Source of the DNA: Hedera helix
Taxonomy: Eukaryota > Streptophyta > Magnoliopsida > Apiales > Araliaceae
DNA length: 64,000 bases
NCBI GenBank assembly: GCA_947179155.2
Contig: OX359286.1
Location: forward strand, 8,892,501-8,956,500
Direction: 5' to 3'
Shown here: positions 33,001 to 44,849 of the stretch, in pieces
Layout: each line of letters starts with the position of its first letter
Position numbering within the stretch: the stretch's first letter is position 1
Notes under the pieces: generated by a model
Databases searched by the model: none
What the model was told of the DNA's origin: nothing
What the model saw: the letters and a program-made list of their open reading frames with translations, nothing else
Translations under genes and position numbers: made by a program

Positions 33001-36000
33001 TTATATAGGAATGAAAAAAACCCTAATACTTGGAGCCTAAATAAAATATTACGTAACCTAATTAAATGAGGAAATATAATCCTAGTAATTATCTACTATC
33101 TTAAATAATTAATAATTTAAAATATTCTACTAATATAATAAGATATATATCCTAATCTTATCTACTAAATACACTAATCACATTGAAATCATCCATAAAT
33201 AATAATATATAATGATAAATCAATAATATTAAATTTCTTTTGCTTCCGTCCTCATTATTCTCCTCTGCTTTGAAAAAAACTCGTCTTCGATTTTTGAAGT
33301 ATAGAAGAATCCAGAATTCACGTACCGAACTCCAAACATGCAAAAAAATTTGGTCTTTCTTGTAAACATACTGATAAGTAGAAAACAATAAGGAGTAAAC
33401 TCCCTTGTATTCCATTCATAGTTGTCAAGGCGATGGGAGACAGTGGCTGGGAGCTTATGCGCCTAGGCGATAAGGCGCCCACCTACGCATCCATAAGACG
33501 ATATATCGATAACAATTTATAATTTATACATTCATAGTTATTTATATATACATACTACAAAATATATTAATTCTAGAGGAAAAATACGCTTTAATTATTT
33601 AATACAAAAGCATGTTTATACTAATAGTAGATGAAATTAGTATAGTTTAATTATGAAAAATGACAAAAAGTATAAGAAGAGAAAAAATATATCTTATTGC
33701 CAAATAGCCAAACAGACCCTAAATAAATAAGAACACCTAGTTGTCCTCCATTTGAAGTTATCAACTAAAGTGACCAGGCATAAGTAATATATAAGGCATC
33801 ATAGTCCACAAACTTCCTCACCGACGTGTGATATTAGAGACTTTCAAATTACTCACAACTCATCAGTGACCAAATACACCCATGAGTGCAAAGCAACAAA
33901 AAAAAAATAACACAACTCAATTCTCTATCAAACACGCCAACTTAGTCTCAAAAATAGGAACCCAACACCTGATATCAATAGGCGAGCATGGTGGTTGGAT
34001 TGCCGACAAGTTAAAACCTCTCGCTCACAACCATGCAACATCAAGAAGTTCGTTGCCAGTGACACACACCTCCTAACTCCGGCGCGTGAGATCTCCGCTC
34101 ATCATCGAATTTCTTTCAGTACACTCAAATTTCACCGATCTACCCATTTACGTGTTCCATGCTGTTGTTTGACTCTGTTGGTGATGTTTTTAGTAGTTTA
34201 CATGTGTTGAGCCAAGTCTCACTAAGGCGTGACCTCGCCTTGCACTCTGGCTAGTGCTTTGACGCCTAACCGACGACTAGGAGACACCTTGATTACCATT
34301 ACTGCATCTTGTTGGAGCTCTTGTTGATAACAAAATCGATGACTTGATCGTTAGTTTCTTCATATAAACTATCAATTTTCTTTGGGTATACATCGACTTT
34401 CTGCTCAATCTCACTCTCGCTCATTGTATCCCCAACTTTAAATTTATCTTCATGTGATTTGTCATTGAGTTGTGAAATTTCTTCATTCGGCTCTTTCACT
34501 GCATCTTGTTGAACATTCTCCTTAGGCTTGAATCGAATTCATTTGATAGCATAATGCTCATGTTCAAAAGAGTATATATAACCTTCTTCATGATCCACAT
34601 TTAAGAATTCAATCTAATCTTGATCCAACAAAATATATGCAACATTCATGGGTATAATATCGCATCATACTAGATCAGAATATATGTGCATCTGGATGGT
34701 AACTAAACATCATTTTGTGACATGAAAAGTATTACCTAGCCAAGGAATAGTGTGTAAGGCCTCGGATGCGGTTCAACCGAAGGTTTAATTTTTCTATCGC
34801 ACGTGGACACAATATTGATTGCTCATTCCTCTTCGATGATAAATTTACACAATTTTCCTCCACAATGAAGAAAGTATGACATATAGTCACTTTTTGAAGA
34901 ATCCTCTGTGCAAAGTTTTGGGATATCAATTCCATGAAAAAAATTCAAGGCTAAATTTGACAAAACTGAAATTTTGAGAGCTGATTTGAACTTTTCAAAA
35001 ACTTTAGGGTTGAATTGACAATTTCAAAGTTTTGGAGGGTAAATTGAAAATTTCAAAAATTTCGGGGACTGAATTGAAAATTTTAGAAACATTAGCGGTA
35101 CCAATCTATAATTTTGCCTCGAATGAATAGTCGATATTGTTGCCTTTTTTTTGTTTTGATAAAGATTTTGGGATGGATTTGAGACTACGTTATCATCTCG
35201 GATGTTGTTGACTCTAGCAACTTCGACAATTGGAGTCCAAAAAATTAGGGTACGAAGAAATTGGATAAATTCAAAATATATCAATAACTTTGGCTCTTTC
35301 TATCACTATGAAGCAGGATAAGAATAGAGAAAGAGCAAAGGAGATTAAAAGAAGATAAAAGACTAAAAAGCCACAAGCACAAGGCTTAGAGTTTAATAAT
35401 ATCAATCAATAATAATAATGATGGATTACAATTGTTTATATAGGAATAAGAAAAACCCTAATACTTGGAGGCTAAGTAAAATATTAAGAAACATAATTAA
35501 ATAAGAAAATAAAAACCTAGTAACTATCTGCTACCTTAAATAATACATATATCCTAATCTTATTTACTAAATACACTAATTATATTAAAATCATCCAAAA
35601 ATAATAATAAATAATAGAAATCCAATAATATTAAATTTTTTTTGCTTCCATCCTCGTCACAAAACATTTATTACTTATTTAAATTTTATAAAACAAATGA
35701 AAGTACAATTGTGTTTTCGTGTTTTGGATTTTGGTCAAGTTTATGTGTTAACAGAGGTCCTCAAATAGACCTGATCTTGTTTACCATTCTCATTAAGCTG
35801 AAATTTTATATTAGCAGTAACAATGGATAGTAGATCTTATATATTACCAAATTGATTACATAATTGTTTGTTTAGTTAAGTTTACGCTTTAACAATTCTA
35901 GAGCTAGAATTAATTAAAATTAGAGTTCCCATAATATCTTCTTCATTTATGGTTGTAGATTGAAAATCTACAATAGTAATAATAAAGTACTTTCCAATTC

Positions 36001-39000
36001 CCATACACCAACTACTGTAAAACATTCATAAATATTACTCCCTAATCTGCCACAGTTTAACTATCATAGTTCAAAATCACGTGTTAGTGTGAGGTGAACT
36101 TTAAAACAGGAAACACTCCCTCCATTCCAAAATATAAAATCATTATTGACTTTCTGAAATCAACTTAAGACATTTCATACTCAAAATTGACATCGATTCT
36201 ATTAACTTTAGTCAATACAATGAAAAATATTTAAAATTATCTTTAAAGTATTAATCATTCTTAAATTTATTGTTTCATAATCTTTAATGAATCATCTCAA
36301 TTTTGAGTTTAAAACGTCTTAAATCAACTTTTAAAAGTCAATAATGGTCTTATAATTTGGAACGGAGAAGTTATAATATTTCCTATATATTCTATATTAC
36401 AAATTTCACTTTAGATGTAAAAGAATAATATGAAATCTACATATCAAAAATTAATACAGAAGCCATATTAAAAAACATACTCCTTCTGTTCCAAAATATA
36501 AAATCATTATTGGTTTTTTGAAGTCAACTTAACACGTTTCGAATTCAAAATTGACATGGATTTCATTAATTTTAGCTAATATGATAACTATTGCAAGCTA
36601 TTTACAAAGTACTACTCATTGTAAGATTTATTGTTAAAAAATTATCTTAATTTTAAATTTAAAAATATCTCAAATTAACTTTCAAAAATCAATAATGATC
36701 TTATAATTTGGAACAGGGGAAGTATTACATTCGTCCTCAAAAGAATGTCTTGAGAAAAAAATCCACGTAGAATAAGAAAATAAACTAATCTTTGATATAA
36801 TAACTACAATAATTTTCTACAACAGTGGGCCCTAGAAAGGTAAGTGTTGGAACAAATTTCAATTATACCTAAATTTTTAACATGTGATCAGTACTTTTAT
36901 TGGGACCTACACATAGTTGTCAGTATCATTTGACACACGATAACTTACTTGTGGTATACAGTGTTCTAAAAACAGTTAGGCAGACTTAGGTGGTGCCCAG
37001 GCAAACTACGCTTCTTTACAGGCAATTTCATTTATTTATTTTTCTATTGTATATAATGGTTATACTATACAAAACATATAGTAAATTTAATTTTTTTAAA
37101 ATTTACATGAAAAATTACCAAAAAGAGAATCTTTTAAACCTTAACAAATTCATTTCAAATACAGCAGAGTTTCAAAACTTTTATTAAAACGATGTGATAT
37201 GGGTCTAATTCCACCTAGGTGGGGGCCTAGGCGCTCATTAAACTAAGTTGTAAAAGACCCACGGGGATTAAGCGAACCTTGGCAGACATTTTTAGAATAG
37301 TGACGCAACGATACAATACAATGGCAATTTGACACAATATCACTAGCGTACCAAAATATGAATCGTATCTTAAGATACGACACACATCCTACAATACAAT
37401 AAGATTTATGATGCGGTCGATACGTTCGAAGTTAGGGATGACCCTAATAAATGTTCAAATAATACAATAAAGCCTTCTATTCATAAACTAGGTCTTTACA
37501 TAATACAATAAATCCTTTATGTTCTTCGACCTTTACTTGTTGCTCAGAAACATAAAGATGATCCTAAACTCCATCGTGGCTAAATATTTCAGACGCGAGT
37601 TAGATGTGTGGGACAGGTATGCTCTCTTGTGATTGATTCTAGGAGTAGTACGGATGTTACTTCCGAGGAAGCAATCAAGAAGCTTGGGTTAAAAGTTGAG
37701 CTTCATCCGGACCCGTAGGATGTTGCATGGATTACCAATACAAAGTTACGGGTTATAGAGAGATGTTTGGTTATATTCTCAGTTGGCAAGCTTAAAGATA
37801 TTGTTATGTGTGATGTTCTACCCCTTAAAGTTTGTCACATTATTTTGGGGCATACATGGCTATGGGATCATCATTCACAACATGATACTCGTGTTAATAC
37901 TTATTCAACTGTTAAGGGCAATATTAGATTCTCTTATTTGTGCTCAACATGCCAAAATTGAAGCTTGCAAAGAATTTCTTGGTGATCCGACGTGGTTGTT
38001 CTTGTGTTGCTAACTTGACGGAGTCGAGTTTTTCTCAGCGGAGAACTGATGTAGGACAAGCCCGTGGACGAGCCTGCGAGACTTGATTGGAGTAGTATAA
38101 AAGGCTTTGGAAGCCTATAAATTAAATGCTGTATTTTAATTAAGAGTTGTATTTTAATTAGTTTTAGTAATTAGTAGTTACCTTATTTAATTTGTATTTA
38201 TTTTATTAAAGTCCAATTTAGGTTAGGAGAGTTGGCTAGGAGTATTATAAACAGGGATGTACTTAATTATTTTTTATACATTAAATTATATAATTAATTG
38301 AGATTTTCATGTGAGATTATCTTTGTGTGAGCAATTCCTTTGGCCTTCCCGTACCCCATTATTATTTGACTTATACTACACTTAAGCTAATATACTTTAT
38401 TGTCTGATGAAATAAATTCTCTCTGTGTTTAAATCTATAATTATGGTGTTTTACAAGTCATCCATATCTTACAATATGAATCACGATAGTTGACACTACA
38501 CGATTCACAATTTAACAACTATGAACCCACGCACTTCATATTTTTGACTTATGCAAATCAGACATTCTTTTGAGGAGAAAATAAAATTTCACTTCTGACG
38601 CTCTTATGAGGAAGGAGGAAGTATCTATAAATGTGTCATTTGAATGTATTAAAATATAATCGAAACCACAATTTTATAATGACATTCAATTTGGGGTGGA
38701 GGAAATACATTGTACTTCTTGGTATGTTCTGTTGATTGAATGGAACTTACTATTGGAAAACATTAACAACAGAATAAGGATTCTAAGGTTAAAAAGGACA
38801 TCTTAAATTTAGTTAACATTGTGTTGCTTAAAAGAAAAGACTCCTGATATCCTAATATTTAGATGCTCTTTTTTGCTTTTCCCACTTGTTATGATTTAGG
38901 GTGGACTCCTCCTTCCCACTTGTATCTTTTCTTCTCTCTTCTATCAAAAAAAATCTTCTTTTCCTATCTGTAAATTGTGTTGATTAACTGCATTCTTAAC

Positions 39001-42000
39001 ACCACAACCACAACAGGGTGCAACCACAAATTGTGATTCGGACTTTCTAATTAAAAAACAAAAAACTTCTTACTAAAAAGGATTTTAGAAACATTTGAAA
39101 AAGATCATCTAAATGATGAGTAAATTAATAAAGATCAATGATACTTATGATGGCAGTAATGAACTTTGAAAATAATGTTTCAAAATTGTCTCTTCAAGAA
39201 TATGGTAAACTAAAATCAATCAGAAATGAACAAAGTTACTTACTGAGCAGCCTCCTCATTTAAATGCTTTGTTAATTTACTGTATAATTTCACTGGCAGG
39301 GATTCCACAACTTCAGTAGGGGCAGGAACTGATCCCAAAGATGATACCGAAGGCCGTGAGGATAAAACTACAGATTGCTGGTGAATTTCATCCAGGACCT
39401 AATCGAGTTTTGTAAAAAGATTCAACTCAAATTGTGTAATTCAAATAGAGAAATATTGGAAGCCACAACTTTAGTAACAGGTAACATCACCTCAAACAGA
39501 GCTTCAGCTAACATAACAATACGAGATATGCTTGCCCTGGCATTGGTGTCATCATTAGAATTAACATCATAATTATTAAGATGACATGTGCAATGTCCTG
39601 TTCGATGTTGACCAGACAAAATACAAGACCTCTCATGTCCAGATAAATTCTCAAAACGGCTTCCCAACCGCTGAAGAGCACGTACCTAAAATAAGAATCA
39701 ATCATTTAAATACACAAACAACCATATAAAAATAGCATGTTTTTATATGCACACAAACATATGAAAGAATAAGATGCCTTAGTATGTGGTGGTAAAGAGT
39801 GTAGAAATAGTTTATAGCAGGGTATATAAAGGACAAGTAGAACAATATGATGAATCCTAGTTGAAAGGATATGGAAAATTGTAAGTAAACCATACATTTC
39901 TTATTTGGCAGAAGTTTATCCTACATGACCATTATATGATCAAAGAAATTGACTGAAATGAAAAAAATCCAACCCTCCCCCCAATTTGTATGCCTTTGAA
40001 CTTTCTCTTTTAGTAAAACTCGCCCTCAAACCTCAAACTTATATTAGTACTAATATGGACCCCAAGACCGACAGAGTTAAATTTTTAATGAGTTAGAATT
40101 TTTGGACGGAAAATAGGCCATGTTAGTTCCATGTGTGCAAATTAAGGTCAACATTAGCCATATTAATATTGGAAAAAATATTCTCTTATCTTAATTAATA
40201 GGGCTAATTATTCTATTTAGGTTAATTGATTAAGTTAATTATTTTATTTGAGATAATTAATTCTCTAGTTGTAATATTTAGTTAATTAATGGCATGTTAA
40301 ATGTACAAGGCAAAAATCAGTGATGATATTCAAAAGCATAATAGATTTTCAACTTAAATTATAACATTTTAATTCTGTAAAATGGTTAAAAAGACGTAAA
40401 AAGAAAAAACATGTAACTAATTAAAATAAAATCAAAGGCCAAAATAGATTAACACAAAATACAAAACAAAATCAAAACATAAACACAATCCTTTCTAAAA
40501 AAGGGCCCCCATTGATTTCAAAAGGAAAAAAGAATTGTGTTTATGTTTTTTTTATTTCTTTTGTGTTTTGATTTTTTTTGCCTTATTTTAATTAGTTACA
40601 TATTTATTCTTTTTACTTTTTGTTTTTGCAATTTTACCTAACTAAAATGTTAAAATTTAATTTTAAAATCGGTTTTATTATTACACATCACTGAGTTACA
40701 TGTACGCATGCTGTGTCATTAATTTACTAAATACTATAATTAAATTATTATTAATTCGAATAAAATAATTAACCTAATTAATTAGCCCAAATAGAATAGT
40801 TAGCACTATTAATTAGCATAAGAGAGAAATATTTCCCATATAATGTGGCTAATGACTAAATCAATCTTAGTTTGCACACATGGAATTCACGTGCCTTGTC
40901 TTCCATCCAAAAAGTCCATTTGCCATTGAACTTTTGATGGAATTGGTCTTAGGATCCCTTTTTAAGTAATAACATAAGTTTGAGGGTGAGTTTTGCTATG
41001 AAAAAAAAATACGGAATTGGTTGTAAAAAGCATACAACAAATTGGGGGGTGGGTTTTGCATTTAAACAAAAAGAAATTAGAATGTTAGAAAGCTTTCATA
41101 TGCACATTCTATGATCAAGAAATTAACTAAAAATATTACTCATTCAATAACTTCACAAACCTGAGATCTTATTCTTCTCCTTCGTTCAAGGAAATTTGAT
41201 CTATGTTCCAAGAGATCACGGTATCTGCCTTCTCTTCCACGTGAGCTCTCCACTTCATAATCTTGACTGCTGGACAAGGAGCTAGACAAACTGGATGGCA
41301 CATAGCCAGACAAAGTTGATGATGCAAAGGCGTTCTCCTCGGATGCCCGCATCCCTGTCCCAACACCTTGACTAGCATCTCTCACTTCTCTCTCTTGTTG
41401 TTGCAAAGGACAAAATCGTAAGTCGGGGAAGGATGACCTACGAAGAACTCTATCACGAAGTCTTCCAACACTAAGGGTTCTGCTAAAACGAACATTCCGT
41501 TCCACAGGTTCTCTGGCTCCAGTACGCCTATCAGTAAGTCTTGTCTCAATACCCTCTATTTCACTACGAGTTCTTGGAGAACGTAAACTTACACCAAAGT
41601 CCACTCTGCTATCAATATCTCTAGCAACATCTTGAGTAGATATTGCGTGATCATCTTGCATGTTATCACAAAAATCAGAAGTAGAAGGATTTAAACATGT
41701 GTTACCTGAATTTGATTCTTCATAATGTGGTCTGGAAGACCTATTAATGAGACAAACAGGAAGCAAGTCACAACCTTGTCGCATTCCATTACTATTAACC
41801 ATACCATTACCAGATCCTCTGCCTAAATGCTCTTCATCATTTATACTAAAACTTGTTGAAGATACTGGATAAGGCCTCGAAGCCCCTAAACTGGTTGCTC
41901 TATTTAGCCTAAAGCTTACATTTCCAGGAAAGAAACTAAAGCGAGAAAGGAAACGACTTGAAAGGTTCGATGAACGAGAAGAGAAAACTCGGGTAGAAGT

Positions 42001-44573
42001 ACTACCACCTCTAGACACAGTATCTGAGAGGTTTGATTGACCCCAATCATCAAGCTCAACATTGGAAGATACACTGGGCATTTCACCACAGTGTTCGACT
42101 TTATCTTTTCTGTAACACTCAGGAATCACATGCTTAGAGTCTGATTTGACTGGATTTGAACATGGGCCTTCAACACCATTTTCCTTGGCGTGGTGATCAG
42201 AAACCTGAAGAATGAAAGCAGATATTAATTGAACTCCTATGTAATAGTGACCATGGAAGTGCACATTGTATATGTATAAACAAACATGCATACACTCTTA
42301 CGTAAACTGTTTGGTGCTGTATGCTGACCCAAAAAGTTTTTAAAGTATGATGATATCTCTAAAAGCTTTCTAACAGGACAATAACAATTCAATTTTCAAA
42401 CTAAAAAAGGGTACATTGGTGTTCATTACAACCTAGTAATTTAGTTATATTGAAAAAGAAGCAGTAATATGAAAACACTTTACACATTGACCAATTGATA
42501 CATCGTATATCACCTACAGAAGTAGGCATCCACTTTCGGTAAATAAGAATAAGAATATCAAGGAGTACATATGGCAGTTATTAGGAGAAGAAACTTCAAG
42601 ATATGATGATGCTAATTTAGAATAAATCCAACTAGGCAATGCCAAACAGAGAGCTACTAAGCTATAAGTGTGGATGTTTCACTGAGAACAACCAGCTAAG
42701 ATTTTCTCATTTACAAAAAATAAAGCTATATGTTCATATGCATAATGCACCTGTACATGTAAACCAAAACTTATTCGTTCAACTTACTCCAACTACATAA
42801 AGCACTTAGTGTCTTGTAATGGGTGAAAGGATAAAGCTTAAAAGTCCTCCCATGATAAAACTAACAAATATGACTAGAAAAGGGATTTGGGTCAAATACA
42901 AAGACACTGCCAAAAAGCTTTAAATAGATTCAGAACAAAAGGTGAACACTCTCATTAAATGTTTTGATTGAGTCCATTGCACGAGCCACTTCAGAGAGTC
43001 AGATAAAGCCAAATAGCTGTATTTAGCGAATAAATTTCAAAAACAAGCAAACACATATCTTGGTGATAAATTCATTAAGAACCAGCACTAGTTTGCTTAC
43101 ATTCAATACAGTAAAGATGGGGCAGTCAAATCAAAATCCATAAACAAGGAATGAGTAACTGGCTACGCATATAGACAAGCATCATGGATGTGTAGCATCC
43201 TAATTCACGCTACGAACATGAGTATATTCCACACATAGGAGGTGGAATCAGAGAACAAAATCACCTAAGAAATTCAACTATCGAATACCTAATAAGAAAT
43301 GCATGGCATAGGTTATAGACAACAAAGAGAATATTAAGCAATTTTCTGTATAAACATAAACAAATATTGACATTTTTTTGCAGATTGGGCTCATCATCAA
43401 AGTCTGCCAATAAGCAAATTCATATAGCATAGAAATAATCTTTAAAGGGGTTCACCCTGTCGCTGCAGCCTTCAAAACAATAATGCTATGTCCACCAAAT
43501 TAATGCAACGAATATCCCTTTTCATGTACAATGCAACTCTTTTCTATGTATTTCAGGGGGGGAAATTGACGATGCAACCTTTTACTAGACTGAGTGTATA
43601 GAAAAAATTGCGTCCATAATATTTCTGTGGGATATTCAGTTCTAACTTGTCAGTGGACATAGTAAGCCAATTCACAAAGAATAACAAAAGTAAGCCAAAT
43701 CCACAAATACACTCCGTCCGATTTTTATCTTAATTAGTGACAATTCAGCAAATAGATATTATGGGAAAATCTCAATTTATTAAAAAGAATTATAAAATGC
43801 TACTTATTAGACTCATTTGTACTTTTATACAAGGGTTTTTCTAGGACACGAACTTGAAGCAAAAAAAACACAATTCTCAAAAAAAAATCTATATTTATGT
43901 TTAAACTAAATTTTGTTCTTAGCTAAATAGTTATTAATTAAGTAAGTGTGACTTAGACAAACCTTAACATCAATAAAAAAAAAATAGGAAAAAAACATTA
44001 CTTTCATTTCAGTACAGAGGGAATACTACATTGTTTAAAGTACATATTATAGTACTTAATTTTTTTTCCTTTTGGGTTCTTTTCCATTGCTTTCACTCCC
44101 ACCTTCCGAGTTCCAAATAAAAGAAAGGGGCCAATTATGCTTCTACAAACTTCAAGATTAGAGCTCAAACTTACAAAGAATAACTAAACAAGTCTCATTT
44201 CACAAATACACTCCACAAATACTATCCAGTAAACATTCTAAACAAAATTAAAGGAAAATCCAACCCTGCAGTTCCGATTCGTAAGAAATAATTTTCAACA
44301 CAATGCTATAATCTCCAGAGTACAATATATCTATATTCTAGATATATAGACATTCAAATCTTGAACAAAAAGAAAATGAACAGAGAAAATTACCTGGTCC
44401 TCGTTGTCATTCCCATTGTCATTGTCATGAGATCCAAGACAAGAAGAGTGAAAGTAAACTCTCCTTTTACTACGACTCTTGGATCGGCTCTTACCCGGAA
44501 CACCACCGGCGGACGACGATGGCGATGGTGATGATGGCGCCGGAACATTGGGTTTGCTGCTGCTCGATCCCAT
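30013..44573 (-). CDS. RING-H2 E3 ubiquitin-protein ligase, six exons, complete
   Basis: Exons on the minus strand: 44394-44573, 41161-42204, 39491-39685, 39244-39398, 30278-30388, 30013-30073. All junctions are GT-AG and the phases match, giving 1746 bp and 581 residues. The protein starts MGSSSSKP, a likely N-myristoylation site. Residues 61-408 are Ser/Arg-rich and low complexity. A conserved block follows (RLGSRFENLSGHERSC, ISRIVMLAEALFEVLDEIHQ, QQSVVLSSRPSVSS). The C-terminus is a C3H2C3 RING with ligands C526, C529, C544, H546, H549, C552, C564 and C567 (CYICLVEYAEGDSVRILPCH, KWLKEIHR, ICPLCRGDICRSDSLP). RING-H2 proteins of this plant family recruit E2 enzymes. The substrate is unknown. 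Intron 4 is 8.9 kb and full of transposons, so a gene caller could split the RING exons from the rest. No disabling change is seen. Confidence 0.92.
30278..30388 (-). CDS. RING-H2 gene exon 5 (RING, first six ligands)
   Basis: Acceptor TTTAACAG|ATGTTAT, donor TTCACAG|GTATAAAC. 111 bp, phase 2 in and out, so the split Gln and Arg codons join exactly with exons 4 and 6. Encodes CYICLVEYAEGDSVRILPCH, HEFHRPCIDKWLKEIH. Confidence 0.9.
30905..31220. repeat. Diverged tandem duplication, period 158 bp
   Basis: GCAGGTACTGCACTACTGAT at 30905 and GCAGGTAAACAACTGCACTG at 31063 start two copies. Each runs through CTTAATGGCCTGTTTG and GAGTTTTATTT. Located in intron 4 of the RING gene. Confidence 0.75.
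32326..32800. repeat. Near-identical tandem duplication, period 239 bp
   Basis: TAATTGATTTTAATGGAGG starts at 32328 and 32567. The copies are almost identical through CCTAAGCATATCCTATGC, so the event is recent relative to the other repeats. Located in intron 4 of the RING gene. Confidence 0.9.
32869..35659 (-). mobile_element. Small LTR retroelement E without pol, carrying a nested insertion
   Basis: LTR-like copies lie at 32869-33257 and about 35305-35659 (shared AAGCCACAAGCACAA, GATGGATTACAATTGTTTAT, ACCCTAATACTTGGAG). A probable 5-bp duplication CAAAA is at 32864-32868 and 35660-35664. A purine tract GCAGAGGAGAA on the minus strand precedes the left LTR, which sets the orientation. The internal region holds only an acidic minus-strand frame (34299-34499) and no recognised gag or pol domain. 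About 0.9 kb of it (33417-34299) is a separate inverted-repeat insertion. Confidence 0.7.
33417..34299. mobile_element. GGCG-rich inverted-repeat element nested in E
   Basis: The left end TTGTCAAGGCGATGGG and the right end (complement) AATCAAGGTGTCTCC pair imperfectly. GCGCCTAGGCGATAAGGCGC lies just inside the left end, and GCCTAACCGACGACTAGG inside the right. The same end type is seen at 1-290 and, with other tips, at 36959-37303. No transposase. Confidence 0.5.
36116..36370. repeat. Stowaway-like MITE 1
   Basis: Starts CTCCCTCCATTCCAAAATAT and ends TTATAATTTGGAACGGAGAAG, with inverted arms of about 40 bp including ATCATTATTGACTTT. Located in intron 4 of the RING gene. Confidence 0.75.
36480..36722. 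repeat. Stowaway-like MITE 2
   Basis: CTCCTTCTGTTCC to GGAACAGGGGAAG, flanked by TA at 36478-36479 and 36723-36724, the Tc1/mariner target duplication. Same family as MITE 1, about 110 bp away and in the same orientation. Confidence 0.8.
36959..37303. mobile_element. Short TIR element with GGCCTAGGCG
   Basis: The left CAGTGTTCTAAAAACAG pairs with the right end (complement CACTATTCTAAAAATGTC). The interior holds CCACCTAGGTGG and GGGCCTAGGCGC. About 345 bp, no ORF of note. hAT affinity is possible but not shown. Confidence 0.5.
37590..38010 (+). pseudogene. Ty3/gypsy aspartic protease fragment in intron 4
   Basis: The plus strand encodes GQVCSLVIDSRSS (normally IDSGS), then EEAIKKLGLKVELHPDP and, at 37767-37961, MCDVLPLKVCHIILGHTWLW followed by NTYSTVKGNIRFSY. 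These belong to the plant gypsy gag-pol protease region. It is antisense to the host gene, with stops and a frame break near 37715. Confidence 0.7.
38030..38470 (+). repeat. Possible LTR remnant beside the protease fragment
   Basis: A stretch containing AGTAGTATAAAAGGC and ATTATAAACAGGG-type TATA sequences, then a T-rich tract, resembles an LTR promoter region. No second copy is in the window. Confidence 0.3.
39244..39398 (-). CDS. RING-H2 gene exon 4
   Basis: Acceptor CGATTAG|GTCCTGG, donor GCTCA|GTAAGT. 155 bp, phase 0 in, phase 2 out. Encodes VLDEIHQQSVVLSSRPSVSS and VVESLPVKLYSKLTKHLNEE. Separated from exon 3 by a 92-bp intron. Confidence 0.9.
39491..39685 (-). CDS. RING-H2 gene exon 3
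   Basis: Acceptor TATTTTAG|GTACGTGC, donor TTTGAG|GTGATG. 195 bp, phase 0. Encodes VRALQRLGSRFENLSGHERS, a Cys/His-rich stretch (GQHRTGHCTCHL) and ASISRIVMLAEALFE. Confidence 0.9.
39963..41060. mobile_element. Long foldback element in intron 2 of the RING-H2 gene
   Basis: The outer ends CCAACCCTCCCCCCAATTTG and, on the right, AATTGGGGGGTGGGTTTTGC are inverted copies. Pairing continues inward (CCCTCAAAC...CTTATATTA against its complement near 40975, and the AATTAATAGGGCTAATTATT block against 40780). It reaches a centre near 40511, flanked by AAACATAAACACAATCC and GGATTG-like GAATTGTGTTTATGTTT. It occupies 1098 of the 1475 bp of the intron. No ORF. Confidence 0.8.
41161..42204 (-). CDS. RING-H2 gene exon 2 (large Ser/Arg-rich exon)
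   Basis: Acceptor TTCTTCAG|GTTTCTGATC, donor ATCTCAG|GTTTGTG. 1044 bp, 348 codons, phase 0 at both ends. Begins VSDHHAKENGVEG and ends RSNFLERRRRIRSQ. Rich in Ser, Arg and Asn, without a known fold. Fully open. Confidence 0.92.
43709..44026. repeat. MITE-like block in intron 1
   Basis: Left end CACTCCGTCCGATTTTTATC and right end TTCAGTACAGAGGGAATA give the CTCCGTCC/GAGGGA signature of Stowaway-type MITEs with weak inner pairing. The rest of intron 1 (42205-43708) shows nothing recognisable. Confidence 0.45.
44394..44573 (-). CDS. RING-H2 gene exon 1
   Basis: ATG at 44573; donor ACCAG|GTAATTTT at 44393-44394. 180 bp, phase 0. Encodes MGSSSSKPNVPAPSSPSPSS, a basic KSRSKSRSKRR patch and the acidic DNDNGNDNEDQ end. 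The upstream in-frame ATG at 44621 is less likely, because MGSSSSKP gives a good myristoylation start. Confidence 0.9.
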
Positions 44574-44830
44574 ATCAGCAAAACCCAAAATATGCCTTTC
44601 AAAGATCTGAAAGGCAATCAAATCAATTTTTCACAAATTAATCACCCATCGATCAATTCTCGAAAAATATTTCAAAAGTTTCAGATCCAGAACTTTGAAA
44701 AGTAACGAGTGCATTGTAAATGAGATTCATATAATACGTATATGCGGGTGATGAATTAATGGGAATGATTGGGCATTTTGGTGTGAGGAGAGAGGAGAGA
44801 GGAGAGAGAAAAGGGTATTTTTTGTTCCAG
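44574..44830 (-). promoter_or_regulatory. 5' UTR and proximal promoter of the RING-H2 gene
   Basis: A pure GA tract (GGAGAGAGGAGAGAGG, about 44786-44812; CT-rich on the coding strand) lies about 220 bp upstream of the ATG, as in many plant leaders. No convincing TATA box was identified. Confidence 0.45.
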
Positions 44831-44849
44831 TATTTTGGGATTCAAGTTA

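Noticed and set aside
39422..39705. Two overlapping minus-strand ORFs
   Set aside because: One is exon 3 of the RING gene read through its introns; the other is the same DNA in another frame.
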